Below are positions 47,381 to 59,774 of a stretch of DNA of 64,000 bases, piece after piece. Position 1 is the stretch's first letter, and every line of letters starts with the position of its first letter. The DNA lies in NCBI GenBank assembly GCA_030549775.1, contig CM060174.1, positions 28,214,117 through 28,278,116 of the forward strand, read 5' to 3'. The translations under genes were made by a program, and so were the position numbers. Below the pieces are notes generated by a model, which was not told the DNA's origin, did not search any database, and saw nothing but the letters and a program-made list of their open reading frames with translations. This DNA is from Tamarix chinensis. Its lineage: Eukaryota; Streptophyta; Magnoliopsida; Caryophyllales; Tamaricaceae.

Positions 47381-48510
47381 AGAATTTTGGTTCAAAACAC
47401 GTGAAGGAAGAGACAGCTTGGAGTAGCGTCAAGAAAACACATTTCCTTTGACATCAAATAGAGGTTCTTGATGATTCTTTCTTTGATTCTTTGAATCTTG
47501 ATTGCGTTTATTGAACTCTTACATGCATGATATTAATCTTGCATGGTCAAATTTGTGATTATAATAGGATTTAAAGAGATATTGAAATGAATCTTGGAAG
47601 TTGACATGGTAAGAACCAAATTAAAGATGGTGATTGTATGAAATGTGTGTCGGGTAGTTTAAGGGAAAAAATCATGTATGTGTGCTGCTTGTGCGGAATT
47701 GATTTTCTTCTAATAGTTATGTACGTGATTATTATAGCTTTACATGAAGAATTAATCCCTTAGATGATCATTTAAATGCATGAATACTAAATTAAAAATT
47801 TTAAACCTTAGCCAACATTTATATGGTTGGAAGTTAAGTTGAAGTTATGTTAGTGTGTATGACATTATAGGTGGAGTGTAGTCCATCATTTGGAATGTTT
47901 TTTTGTGAAATAAATATACCTAATATATATCATATAGTGTTTCTAATCTTCATTGAACATATTGCATGTTAGAACATAGAATATATGCATAAACTTTGTT
48001 AGAAAATATTGAATGTTTGGCATTAAATTATGTTAAATTCTATATCAAGAATTTGGCAAGAAACATGTAAAGTGTTTTGATTTGTTTGTGTATATGTTAC
48101 AATATTTTTTTTTGTGTGTGTGATTCATTGGAATAAAAAAATTCTATAAGAACCAGCTTGAAGAACAGAAGGAAATCCTTTGAGTGATTTGGGTTTAAAC
48201 TGAACCCTAAGGATTACTAATCATTTGTTAAAATGTGTTAGCCAGTTGATTAATAAGAAGGGAGAACCTAATGTTCTAGCCTTTTGTGACACAATCTAAA
48301 ATCTCTGAATCAATTTGGGAGCAAGCAATGTTCAACTTCAACAGCTTCCTATAATGAAAACTCAATTACAAAGGATGGAGTCTCACATTACTTAGGAAGA
48401 TTCAATGCAAAATTTGCAATAACAAAAGGAGTTATTTAGAGATTGAATGGGAAGTGCTGCAAAGTCCATCAATCCAGAAAGAGGAAGGTATTTGAACTCA
48501 TGATTAGATT
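47381..48510 (+). other. Untranslated leader of gypsy 2
   Basis: AT-rich leader before gag, no coding similarity until about 48,510. Confidence 0.6.
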
Positions 48511-51500
48511 ATGAAGAATTCACAAGGGACTAGAAGTAATATAAGGAACAATGAACATCAATCAAGGCATCATTATAAAGAAGATAAAGTTCTTAAACTT
48601 CATCTTTCCAATTTTTATGCTAAACTTGATGTTGAGTTTCTTTTTGAATGGTTACATGAAGTAAAGGCTATTTTTGAATTCAAGGATTATCATGATGAGA
48701 AAACAGCATAAATTAGTTACTTTTAAATTTAAGAAGCTTGCTAGGATATGGTATGATAACTTGAAAAAAATTGGAGAAATAGAAGGTATATCTAAAATCA
48801 AATCTTGGGATGAGCTTAAAAAACATTTGGGAAGAAAATTTGTACCAATAGAGTTTGAATAAAATAATTACATTAGATTGACTAATCTTATACAAGGACT
48901 TATAAGTGTTGAAAAATATGTTAGGAAATTTGAGAGGTTAGCACTTATATATGACATCCATGAGAGGAAGGAACAAACATGTGCTAGGTTTATAGGTGGT
49001 ATTAACATGAAGATTCAAGATAGAGTTGAAAAACCCATGGAATTGAATCAATTACTTAATGTACTCAACCCCTTAGTGGTCTTACCACCTAATCTATCTA
49101 TATGATTCTCTTGATGATAAGATTAAGCTATATTTGAGATTTGAAAAGCAAATGAAATCTAGTAAGCCTTATGGCAAGAAAAGTACTTCTTCTACAAATT
49201 ACTACTCAAAAACTCAATTTAATAAGTATAGGACGAGTACCTCAAGCTCTACAAATGTTGAGAAGGAAAAAGGGATTAACAAAGTGGAAAAAGGAAAGGA
49301 CAAGGTTAATGAAGTCTATACAAAGCAATGTTTTATGTGTCGAGGATTTGGACACTTCAATAGAGAATTTCCTAACCAAAGAGTATTATCTATATAAGAG
49401 ATTAAAGCTATGGAGGCTTGTGATGAAGACCTAGAATTCAAGTTAAGTGAAGAAATTTTAAGTGAGTCAGAGGATGAAGGTAATGCTTGTTATGTGCGGC
49501 AAAGGTTATTTCAAGTGCAAGCTAATGAGCAACCTAATCAAAGAGAAAAGATATTCAAGACTAAAAGAAGAGTAGGAGATAAGGTTATCATTGATAGTGG
49601 ATCTTGTACAAATGTGGTTAATGAGAGGATGGCGAAGGAATTAGAGTTAGAGGCAACACCACATCTAAACCTTATCCTCTTCAATAGATTAACAAGGACA
49701 AAGGAGTAAAGGTAACAAAACAAACCCTAATCTAATTCAGAATTAATAATTATCATGATGATGTGCTATGTGATATTTTGCCTAAAGATGCATGTGGAAT
49801 ATTATTAGGTCGACCATGGCAATATAATAGATTTTCTATTCATAATAGTATTACCAATTAATATCATGTTGAAAAGGATAAGAAAAGGCTTAAACCTAAA
49901 CATTCTCAGTGTGGTAATGATAACATAGACGAAAATAAAAAGAGTTTATTTTTACATGAAAATGCTATGATAGAATGTATTAAGGAAGAAGGTAGCTGCT
50001 ATACTATAATTATCAAGGAATCCGTACAAAGGGAGAAATATGAAAATAATCCTCAATTATTTTCTAATGAATTACCACTGGGATTACCACCTACAAGAGG
50101 GATAGAACATGCTATAGACTTAATGCCCAGTATGTCTTTACCTAATTAACATGCCAATAGATGTAATCTAAAGAGGCTAAGGAATTAGAGAGATAAATGT
50201 AATAGCTCATAGGAAAAGGATATGTGATAGAAAGCATGAGTCCATGCTGTGTACCTACATAACTTTTTCTTAAAAAAGATCATATGTGGCGTATGTTTAT
50301 TGATTCTAGAGCTATAAACAATATAACTATCAAATATAGATTTTATTTTCCTAGATTATATAACATATTAGATGAATTATGTGGACCACAAGTATTATAT
50401 TAAATTGATCCAAGGAGTGGATATCATCAAATGATAATAAGTGAAGACGATGAATGAAAAACTACTTTTATAATAAAATATGGTCTTTATAGGTTGGATT
50501 ATGTAATCCACCTAGTTCGTTTAAGAGACTAATGAATGAAGTTCTTTGACCTTTTTTTTTGAAAAATTCATTGTGATATGCTTAGATGATATACTTGTGT
50601 ATAGTAAAAATGAGCATGATCATCTTAGTCATTTGAGGAGATTATTTGATGAGCTAAAGGAAGCTAAACTCTACGAAAAAAATGAAGAATGTGATTTTAA
50701 GTTTTTTAGTATGATGTTCCTTAGATATATTGTGAGTAGAGAAGGTATAAAAGGGTATCCTACAAAGATTCAAGCTATTCGAGATTGGTTAATACCTAAA
50801 TATATTCATGAGGTGAGAACTTTTCAAAGATTAATGAGTTTCTATTGAAGATTCATTATAGACTTCTTGGCTATTGCCACACAAATTACACATCTTTTGA
50901 AGAAAAGAGAATTCAAGTGGGCAAAAGATGCTACTAAAACCTTTAAGACTTTAAAGGACAAGCTATGTAATGTACTGACATTATCCTTGCCTAACTTTGA
51001 TAAATTTTTTGAAGTTACATGCATGTGATGCTATTGAAATAGGGATATGATATGTACTCTCACAAGAAAAAAAGGGCCATTGCATTTATTAATGAAAAAT
51101 TAAACGGTAATGAAATGAATTATTCAATATGTGATAAAGAATTCTTTGCCATCATAAAAATCTTAGAATCATGGAGTCATTATTTGAGACCTAAAATATT
51201 ATTTTTATGCATTTGGAACATTAAAGTCTAAAATATTTCCATGGGCAAAAGAAAATTAGTCTTAGGCATGCAAAATAGGTTAGTTTCCTTACAATTCCTC
51301 ATGTTTTCTATCAAACATTTTGATGATAAAAAATGTAGTAGCAAATGCATAATCTAGAAGATAGATGATGCTTGTCATGTTGGATGTTAAACTATTAGCT
51401 TTTGAAATGTTGAAAGAATTATAAGTGAAAGATGAATATTTCTTTGAAGTTTATAATGAATGTAAGAAAAATCATAGTTGTGTCAATTACATGCTTTAGG

Positions 51501-51771
51501 ATGACTTTCTTTTCAAACTTAATAAGTTGTGTATACCATACTCTAGTGTACATGATTTACTTGTTAAAGAAGTATATGAGGATGTTATAGCCGGTCATTT
51601 TAGTGTTCACAAAACCATAAAAATATTACAAGAAAATTTCTACTAGCCATGAATGATAAAATTAGTACAAGCTATTGTTGAGAGATTTGTAACTTGTAAA
51701 TGAGTAAGAGTTTCTTTCATAACGGTTTATATACTCCTTTACCAATTCCTAGTTAACCATAGGAGAATGTT
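48511..51771 (+). pseudogene. gag-pol remnant of gypsy 2 (many frameshifts and stops)
   Basis: Gag: 48,595-48,710 gives LHLSNFYAKLDVEFLFEWLH, and 48,885-49,020 gives LIQGLISVEKYVRKFERLAL and ERKEQTCARFIGGI. The zinc knuckle at 49,327-49,372 is CFMCRGFGHFNREF, with its last Cys changed to Phe. Protease: VIIDSGSCTNVVNERM at about 49,583, then GILLGRPWQYNR at about 49,797. Reverse transcriptase: about 50,225-50,850 with SGYHQM and [13 protein letters not shown]. RNase H is weak (about 50,990-51,360). H2C2 finger: VYEDVIAGHFSVHKTIKILQ and FVTCK to about 51,705. Frame changes every few hundred bases; inactive. Copy D cuts it at 51,777 just after the ENVS segment. Confidence 0.82.
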
Positions 51772-52639
51772 AGTATTGTAATACCCTGTATTTTAAAATT
51801 CAATTTTATTTGCATAATTTGATGTAAACATTTAATTATTTTAATTTCGATTTGATTTATGGATTTATCGATGATTTCGACTTCATATTTGAATTTAATT
51901 AATCGTTGTCGCTGCGGATCATTCTAAATAAATTCGTTCACAATTGTGATTTTATTATATTCATATAATTGTAATTATCGATTAAAAATATGTATTTCCG
52001 TTCTTTCTCGTATTTTGAATTTAATATTTTAGATTTTTTTTCGATTATAACTTCGTCGTGTGACTATGACTTTGTTTTGGAGTTATATTTCGTTAACAAT
52101 ATATATATTATTTAAATTATAAAATTTCATTTAAAATAGTTAAATTTATTTTAATAATTTTATCAGTAGAAAATGCTTCCAACCTTGAATTTTTTCGTTT
52201 TCTAAGTCATTAAGATCTTTAGAAAGTTTTAAATTAAAAATATTTTTGGAGCTTATTTATGAATTTATTTCCAAAATTAAGTTTCTTCCATTTTACCCTT
52301 TTTAGTTTGCGGAACAAGTTTCGGAAATTATTGAAATTAGTTTTGGTTTATTAGAATATGATTTAAACATTTTCTTATATGCTTTTAAATGTTATTTTGA
52401 GGTCTTATAATGCATTTCCGTAAATAATATAAATTTTTATGTTTGTTGGTAAATTCTTCCAAAAATACTTCCAAAATTCTTTATATAGCCCTTATATTAA
52501 TTTTAAGCCTTTAGATCCTTTCAAAATAATTTTTTTAAAATAAATTTTAGATAAAATTTCCAACAGTATTTTTTATATGTTTAGTATGTATTTATGTGTG
52601 TATTTGAAAAAAAAAACTGAAATCCCGAAACCAAACCGG

Positions 52640-52960
52640 TTCCCCAACCCCCTTTTCCTTTTCTCTCTTCTTCTCTCCCTTCTCTTCTCTTTCCCTATCC
52701 CATTTGTCCCTATTCTGCAGCCCAACCCCTACCATCTCCTTCTCCCTGCTCCTCCATGCCATCCAATCTCCATCCACCAGCCACAATCGGACGCAGCCAC
52801 CAGTCGCAGTAATAGCCGCAACAGCACTCGCAGCAACAACAGCTGCGTGCAGTGGCAGACATTGCAGGTCGCGCCACCAGTCGGCCACCGCAAGCGTAGC
52901 CGGTCACTAGTGAGTGGTCTTCTACCTCCGACGCATCTTATTCGGTCTTCACCTGTCTCG
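52640..52960 (+). other. Pyrimidine-rich tract of copy D
   Basis: Short C/T-rich stretch with overlapping low-complexity frames on both strands (52,577-52,969 plus; 52,592-52,910 minus). The presence of frames in every phase marks composition rather than a gene. Confidence 0.6.
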
Positions 52961-54869
52961 ATTTGTTAGTTTCGTTTGGTATAAAATTCTAAAAATCCTA
53001 ACCCTTGTTTTGATTAATTGAGCATAAATTAGCTTATAAAAAGTTAAATTGATTGTGTAATTATGTATATATATGTTGTATGATTGATTTAGAGTTGTTA
53101 ATTATAGTGTATTCGGTTGATTTGTAAAAATTAGATTTTTGGCCGGGTTATACCTGAATTTTTCGGATTCGTCCGTTTAAGCTATTTTGGGTAAATTGAT
53201 TTTACAATTTGCTGTAAAATGTATTTAATTTCATATTGGAATCGTCAATTTTAGAAATTTATATGGAATTAATCAGAATTGGATTTTTATGTGAAAATCC
53301 ATGTGTGACAAAATTGGATTGAATAATTGGGTTGTTTCACTCAATTGATTTTATACTACTGTTTGAAATGTATTTAATTTCATATCGGAAGTGTTGATTT
53401 GGGAAAATTGTGTGAAATTTATTGGAATTGGATTTCTAGGTCAAAACTCTTGCGGGTCTAAATTGGATTGTGTAATCAGGATGTTTTATTCAAATTATTA
53501 TATAATTTACATTAGAATACATTTAATTGTAATTCCAAACCGTCAATTTAAATATTTTAGTAATATTTGATTGGATTTACGTGTCGGGCTCAAAAACCCT
53601 AATTATGCTAAATTGGGTGTTTCTTTTATTGGTTTTGATCAATTGATTGTATAATATGTTATAAAATATGTCTAATTGCATTTCTAAACATTCAATTTAA
53701 ATAAATTAATAAAATTTAACCGAATTGTATTTTCAGGCCTAAAACCCTAAATTTGAAGTGAAATTATGAAATTAGTCATTTGTATTGTTGCTTTCTAAAA
53801 TTGAATTTATAGAAATATTTGAAATGGTATTAATTGCATTCTAATACCTTCAATTGGAATTAATTGATTTGAATTATCCTAGTTTGTGTCTTGGGCTTTG
53901 AAACCCTAATTTCAGAAACTGATTGTCTTGAATTGGCTACTCAGAAGATTGTTTTTTTTTTTAAATTGATTATATATATTTATCTAAAATTAGTTTAATT
54001 GTGTTTTAAAGCTATTAATTTTGAGTAATTGAAGTGAATTGGTTGGTTCGTAGTTCGAGTATTAAAACTCCTAATTTTTAGAGATGGTTTTATGAAAAAT
54101 GATTTGCTTATATTTCTCTCACCTAGCTAGTAGATTTCTAATTTTGATTTAAAATCATGTGAATTGTATTCTTATGTTGTCGGGTTAAGTTGGTATTCTA
54201 AAAATAGTTGGTTTGCCTCTTTAGTTGTAAAACCTAATAAGTAGGTCATTTTTGATAAAATTAACTTATAATCTATTATTCTTTCCCCGACTTTCCAAAT
54301 CAATTTGAAATGTCCCAAGTGATATGTATTGAACCCAATATGATTAATGTTTAATTTTAAATCTTAATAGATCTACACTCGAGAGTCCTAGGCTTTGTAC
54401 ACATTTTCCAATAAAGATCATTTATGTTTATTTAATTATAATAATTGAATTATTGACCGATAAGATAGTTTTTAACCTAGTTCCGATTTCCATTGGTGAT
54501 CTAGGAAAAATTTCCTATGGATTGTCGAGCTCTTGATAGCTCTCTCTTTCTCAATTTGCTTAGCTAGCTTCGGATTGAGGTAAGTCATTACTTACCTTTA
54601 CTTATGACAGAATCATGATGTATGTCTGCTTGGAGTGGAAAGTGATGATGATGCTTATCGATTATTTAATTATGTCAAGCATATGCTATGTTCTATATGG
54701 TAATTGTATGAATGTATGAATTTATAGCCTCAATGCAATGCGTCTTAATATGACGCTTGAATATTGTATGTGTGTAAGTGTGTGAAGGGTTGGGTATGGA
54801 TTGAATATGACGCTTCAATGCAATGCGTCTTAATATGATGTCTTATGCTTTATTTTATGCTATGGACTA

Positions 54870-55090
54870 ATTTGGCTTTAACGCCCCTAAAATTATTCAG
54901 CTTTAATGCCACATGAACTGGATTAGCTTTAATGCCTCTAGAATGGATTGGCTTTAATGCCACTTGAATTGGTTTGGCTTTAATACCCTTGGAATTGTTT
55001 GGCTTTAATGCCACTTGGATTGGTTCGACTTTAATGGTGCTTGAAATTTATCGGCTTTAATGCCACTTGTCTTCAATGCCACTTGAAATT
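54870..55090 (+). repeat. Minisatellite of copy D (unit about 27 bp)
   Basis: Eight or nine units of GGCTTTAATGCCACTTGAAT with a short variable end. Confidence 0.92.
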
Positions 55091-56474
55091 GATATAATAA
55101 TGGAAATTCATTGTGTTGATGGATATGAGCTAAGTGTTGTTATATGGGCTTGATTTATTATTGGTTAAATCCTTGAATAAAATATTAATCACTTAGAGTA
55201 AAAGATCTTGAGTTGGGACTTGTATCACTTGGGGCAGCTATCTGAGTTAAGTTTGGTATTCACTTGGTATCATTCTAGTGTTTTTCTATTCTATGATCCT
55301 GGGTGCCTTATGAGGTCCAGAGAGGCCATCTTCTACTCTATAGGTGTCTTGATAGATTTCGGCCCTATAGGGGGTATGTATACTTAAGTGATTAGGTATC
55401 CTATTTATTGGTGGGCTAGCTAGGGCTAGTACCGTTCGAGTACTAGATTAGTTGTTACAAGCTTTTTGAGTCTCCATCCTCAAAATAATATAAACAAATG
55501 GTGGTGATCACAATAAAGGAATATAATAATTAATTATTCTTGCTCACTCGTGGGCTTTACATTTATCTTTCATACGCATTTCTCTTGGTTGTCTCCCTTA
55601 CAATAGTGTTGCCATATAATGCATGTCCATATTCATTTATCATATGATCTATTATTTAATATCACATGTAGGCCTTATGTGCAGAATAATACCTTTTAGG
55701 GTAGTGTGTGTTACTTAGCATATGATCATGTTTTTTTGTAGGCCATTTTCTATTGTATGTATCATATGTATAATCGAGCATGAGTTATTATATAAGTAAA
55801 ATGGTGTACATATCGCATGAGTTATTGTATGAGTGGAATGAAATACGTATCACATGTATAATTAAGCATAAGTATTGTAAGCTAAAGATTGTCATATCTT
55901 ATGTGTGTCCTATTTCCTTCCATGAGTTAGGTAGTTGTGATTTAATCAGTACTAGACCAGTACTAATATTACTTGGTTGAATGGGTCTTGTAATGATCCA
56001 CTGATGGTGGGGAGCAGACCTCTTATGCAGGTTTGTGACCAGATATTGTTGTTGGGTTGAAGTCCTGGCTTGAGAGAGTAGACAATCCGGAGTTTGATCC
56101 CTCAAAATTTGTCCTTAATTATCTGTATTCATTTTTGGAAGTTTCAAGTGTTATATTAAATTTTTAAGAGTGTTGTAATTGAATTTAAATTCTCATTACT
56201 TTGATAAGCTTTTAAAAATCCAGAACTATTTCACAGGTTTCTGCTGATTTATTCAGCAATGATTTTATTTAGTGAAATTGTTCACTTGCCATCTGCCTAT
56301 GTATATTTCCTTGTGGGAAGTTTTCTTCAAGGCATAGATGTTGGTTGAATTTTTATTGGACAGGTTTTAGCCTTGCATCTAGCATGAGATAGATGGTAGA
56401 TATTTATCTTGTGTTAGGTGTGGCGGTAACATTCCCCAAATTTTGAAGTTCTCTATAGATTTAATCTTTACTTT
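55091..56474 (+). other. Copy D 3' region, no gene seen
   Basis: AT-rich 3' part of copy D. It includes the segment shared with copy A (about 55,360-55,410) and a tRNA-like phrase GGAGTTTGATCCC near 56,090 that I do not call. Confidence 0.5.
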
Positions 56475-56935
56475 CCTATTGATATGTTATCATAGGAGAA
56501 ATTTGATATTAAGAACTATGATTTTAAAGAAAGAGTTGAATTCTTAGAAAAAATTCATGAGAAAATAAAGAATAATATTTAGAAATCTAATGCTACATAC
56601 TAAAACTAAGTGAACAAAAATAGAATTTCACAAATTTTTTTATCGAGAGACTTGGTATGGTTATATTTAATAAAATAAATATTTTCAAACTTAATAAATA
56701 ATAAACTAATGCTAAGAGAGGATGAACCATTTAAAATCTTGAGAAAATTTTGAAATAATACTTATGAATTAGAATTATTAGAATCCTATGGAGGAGTTTC
56801 TAGGGCTTTCAACATTGGTGATATATCTCCTTAGTATAGTGATGCTAATTTGAGGAAATTTTCTTCTTTACAAGGGGAAAATGATTCGGGAGTATCTCCA
56901 TCTCATTCTTCTCATGATGAGGTGTAATTGTTAGC
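56475..56935 (+). pseudogene. Integrase C-terminal remnant of gypsy 2
   Basis: Resumes with a PIDM-like codon run and YDFKERVEFLEKIHEKIKNN, then FLSRDLVWLYL, EDEPFKILRKF, ELELLESYGG and AFNIGDISP, aligning with gypsy 1 at 25,090-25,440. Everything between the ENVS segment (51,770) and here, that is the whole integrase core, is missing. Several stops. The tail overlaps the start of the 3' LTR (56,882). Confidence 0.8.
56872..56881 (+). promoter_or_regulatory. Polypurine tract of gypsy 2
   Basis: AAGGGGAAAA directly before the 3' LTR. Confidence 0.75.
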
Positions 56936-57621
56936 ATATTTGAAGGTAGTAGCAATTGTTCTTGAAAATCTTGAACACCTTCATAATAACCATAATAATG
57001 TTTCATTAAGTGATTCTTGCAGGTATTATATATGTTTGCAAGAAGAAGACTTCACCAATGATATCTAATGTATAAGATAATGACAATGCAAGGGTTATAA
57101 AGTTATATGGAAGACAAAGCTACACAATATGAAGCTTGATTATTTGATTATTTTATATATTATGATGATTAGGTTTTATGTAGCTTTGATATTTTAGGTA
57201 AGCTTTGTAATATCTTATCATTTCAATTGTAACTCATTAATTATCATGATTAGGGTTTAGCCTCATATGTGTGTATGTATACCTAGTATATCTAGTGGTG
57301 GTGAACATTGATACAACCTATGACATAATGAAATAGAAAGAAACTCCGAGTTGAAATTCTTACTGAATCTATCTTCCTACTTTCTCTTCAAGTGACGATA
57401 AATATTGAGTAAATTTTTAGAGCTATTCTATAGAGAAATTGGAGGTTTCTCTTTAGAATTATTTTGATCTTTTAGAAGATCAAAACAATCCCATTGAAAG
57501 TTGCATTTGAATCATCCAAAATATTAGTTCTCTTCCTTTTTTAGTTAACTTTGTTGTTATACAAGCAAAACACAAGGGTCCTATATTTGTGAAAGATATT
57601 CACCCATTATCTTACACATCA
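56882..57621 (+). repeat. 3' LTR of gypsy 2
   Basis: 740 bp, starts TGATTCGGGAG, ends ACACATCA, followed by TATCT. Confidence 0.85.
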
Positions 57622-57626
57622 TATCT

Positions 57627-58109
57627 CAAATGTTTGGACAGTCTAGAGAGATGGTATCTCATGTGTGATGTTTGATAATATCGTCTTCAAAGGGGTGTTA
57701 AGTAGGACATGAATGAGATGATGATTATTCTGTAATTTTTTTTGTAGTGTTTAGACATTTGCTTTGATGTGGTATTTTGGTGTCTTTGGATAATTTTGGT
57801 GTTTAGACATGAATGAGATAATTGGCATCTTTAAAGGGTTGTTAAGTAGGACATGAATGAGGTGATGATTATTTTATAAATTTTTTTAGTGTTTAGACAT
57901 TTGCTTTGATGTAGTATTTTGGGAATCTTGACTTACTGTAGTTTTGTTGTTCTTTTAGAGGCTTTTGGATAGTTTTAATTAATGAGATAAAGATGATTGG
58001 ATATATTGCTATATTTTACTCATATATAAAGTTTATATCATGGTTATATTATAAGGTTGATTGTTTTCATTTTTTTAATATCATAAATAATATATAACAG
58101 TGAGCACCA
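57627..58109. other. Harbinger-2 intergenic region
   Basis: AT-rich. Contains an imperfect direct repeat: TTAAGTAGGACATGAATGAG..TGATGATTATT at about 57,699 and again at about 57,842, each followed by TTTAGACATTTGCTTTGATG. Confidence 0.55.
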
Positions 58110-59228
58110 TGAGTTCATACTCAATAACTACTAAACAAGGTCAAAGGAGGACATGGAGACATGATGAGGATAAGAAGTTGATACCATTTTTGAAAGAGAT
58201 GTACCGAGATGGAAGGTGAAAAGCTGAGGGCTAATTTAAAGTTGGATATCTATTTTATTTGGAGAAGCTTTTTATTGAATCAATGCCTAATTCTGAGTTA
58301 AAATCCACGAATATTGATTCGAGCTAAATTGGGCTACTTGGAAAAATGCTTCAATGCATTACTTAAAATTAAGGAGAAAATGAGTGGCTTTTGATGGAAT
58401 GAGGAACAAAAGATGATGACATATGATTGAAAACTATTTTATGAATGAGCTAAGGTAATTTCTTATTTCCTTTGTGAATTTTATATTAATATATCATTTC
58501 TTACTATTTCAATTCAGAATTTACTTCATTTTCTTTTTCTCATATTTGGATATTGATGTGTCTTTGTGTTTTATATTGTTGAATATAGATCATACAAATG
58601 TTAATTTCTCTTCTCATTGTATTTGTATGGATCTATCTTATGCTTTCATTTTTATTGTTGTAGAGTTATACGAAACATCGGTTTATACATAAAGTCATTT
58701 CCTTTGTTCGATGATCTTGAATATATTTTTTCCAAAGATAGGGATGTTGGTGCTATTGCTGCTTCTACTACCGATAGAGTTGAGCTTGATATATCACATG
58801 ACTCTATCTTAGAAGCCATCAAACAAAATGCTCATATGACAGATGAGGATGATGAAAACGTTGAATATTTTGACAATGTATCAGCTCAAACATCTGATAC
58901 TAGGGGTAGGAGGAAGAGATCAAGTGCAACTTTTAGTAGCTCAACGAATTCTAGAGGTAACAAGGAATTAGAATTGACGCATAGTATCATAAGATAAACT
59001 ATAAAGAAAATATCTATTGATAATAAGGAGTTGTTTAAGGAGTTGGTGAGTTTATTGAATAAAAACCCAAGGTCTTACAAAGACATGTTGTATGAAAAAT
59101 TATTAGTAGTCCATGGCATACCTAGAATGGAGGTGATGAAGTTGATGAAAAAATTACTCAATAAGATGTGTGTAATTTTCATCAATTTAAGGCTGAAGAT
59201 GAGAAATATAATTATCTTAGGATGTTAA
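58110..59228 (+). pseudogene. Myb/SANT-like accessory protein remnant of Harbinger-2
   Basis: ATG at 58,109 opens MSSYSITTKQGQRRTWRHDE then DKKLIPFLKEMYRDGR, the start of a Myb_DNA-bind_3-type domain. After a stop, KVGYLFYLEKLFIESMPNSE follows, with TNIDS. A gap (about 58,390-58,680) holds a GW-like segment and probably an intron, after which YKSFPLFDDLEYIFSKDRDV ends the domain. 58,740-58,997 is an acidic linker and a Ser/Arg patch (GRRKRSSATFSSSTNSRG). A stop at 58,995 is followed in frame by a helical tail to 59,228. It is the partner protein of the Harbinger-2 nuclease, here with stops at several places. Better preserved than the copy at 1.0-2.1 kb. Confidence 0.75.
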
Positions 59229-59774
59229 TTGGATGAATTTTAGGTTATGAAATATTTCTAGATGAAGTTTTAAAGTTTTATATATTATTTGTTAATAAAT
59301 AATTATTGTCTTTTTATCTATTAGATATTTTGTATGTGAATTTATTTCAAATGTTGTGTTTTGGATATTGTTGTGATATATCTTGATTAGTCGCTTGAAT
59401 AGATTTTTTTTAGTTACTATAATATATTATTTTGATTTATAGTAGTTAAATTAAAACTATACTAGATTAAATTTTGTTGTATATAATAAATAATTGTTCA
59501 TATATAATAAAAAACACTATTACTAATTTTTTTATGGGATTGAAGTAAATCAAGTAAATTAAATATATATTACAATACATAAATTAAAAAATATTAAAAT
59601 AACTAATAAAATAATAAAATATTATTCTAGTATAAGTTATTTCCAAAACATAAAGAAAATATTTTCTTAGATAATTTACCCTTATATACCAAACAAAAAA
59701 GATGAAAAAAATTTCCTCAATTATTTTTCCTTTAACTATCTCCCCTAATCTTTTCCCTCATGCCAAGCATACCC
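59229..59774. other. Harbinger-2 3' region and terminal inverted repeat
   Basis: Very AT-rich, no gene. The last 20 or so bases (CCCTCATGCCAAGCATACCC) are the right terminal inverted repeat. Confidence 0.75.

Larger units (their letters stand above)
51777..56474 (+). mobile_element. Long LTR-like block, copy D (3'-truncated)
   Basis: Starts TGTAATACCC directly after AGTAT. The plan is as in the other copies: AT-rich start, pyrimidine-rich tract (52,640-52,960), long AT-rich middle, a minisatellite (54,870-55,090), then GTGTGGCGGTAACATTCCCC at about 56,417, which matches the last 110 bases of copies B and C. The GGTGTTACA end and the second AGTAT are missing: within 60 bases the sequence is gypsy 2 again. 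About 4.7 kb remains. No gag or pol. Confidence 0.75.
46564..57621 (+). mobile_element. Ty3/gypsy retrotransposon 2, same family as gypsy 1
   Basis: LTRs at 46,564-47,363 and 56,882-57,621 share long stretches (CTTGAAAATCTTGAACAC, GTTTCATTAAGTGATTCTTG, CAGGTATTA). The flanks are TATTT and TATCT, a target duplication with one change. A Met-tRNA-like primer-binding site and an AAGGGGAAAA purine tract are in place. The coding region is much more decayed than in gypsy 1 but has the same order and similar peptides. It sits between the two Harbinger-2 genes and is itself interrupted by copy D. 11.06 kb in all, about 6.4 kb without copy D. Confidence 0.9.
42959..59774 (+). mobile_element. PIF/Harbinger element 2, split by gypsy 2
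   Basis: The left end GGCTATGCTTGGGATGAGGG and the right end (complement reads GGGTATGCTTGGCATGAGGG) are near-identical inverted repeats. The flanks are TAA on the left and TAT on the right, close to the 3-bp T.A duplication of this superfamily. The nuclease remnant is at 45,310-46,540 and the Myb/SANT-like remnant at 58,110-59,228, both on the plus strand. The 11.06-kb gypsy 2 lies between them, leaving about 5.8 kb of Harbinger sequence. Both proteins are broken, so it is inactive. Confidence 0.82.

Noticed and set aside
47206..47451. 81-codon frame across the 5' LTR border of gypsy 2
   Set aside because: Spans LTR and primer-binding site and has no family features.
56030..56110. tRNA-like or SINE-like B-box phrase (GGAGTTTGATCCC)
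   Set aside because: No convincing A box at the right distance, no cloverleaf and no poly-A/T tail found.
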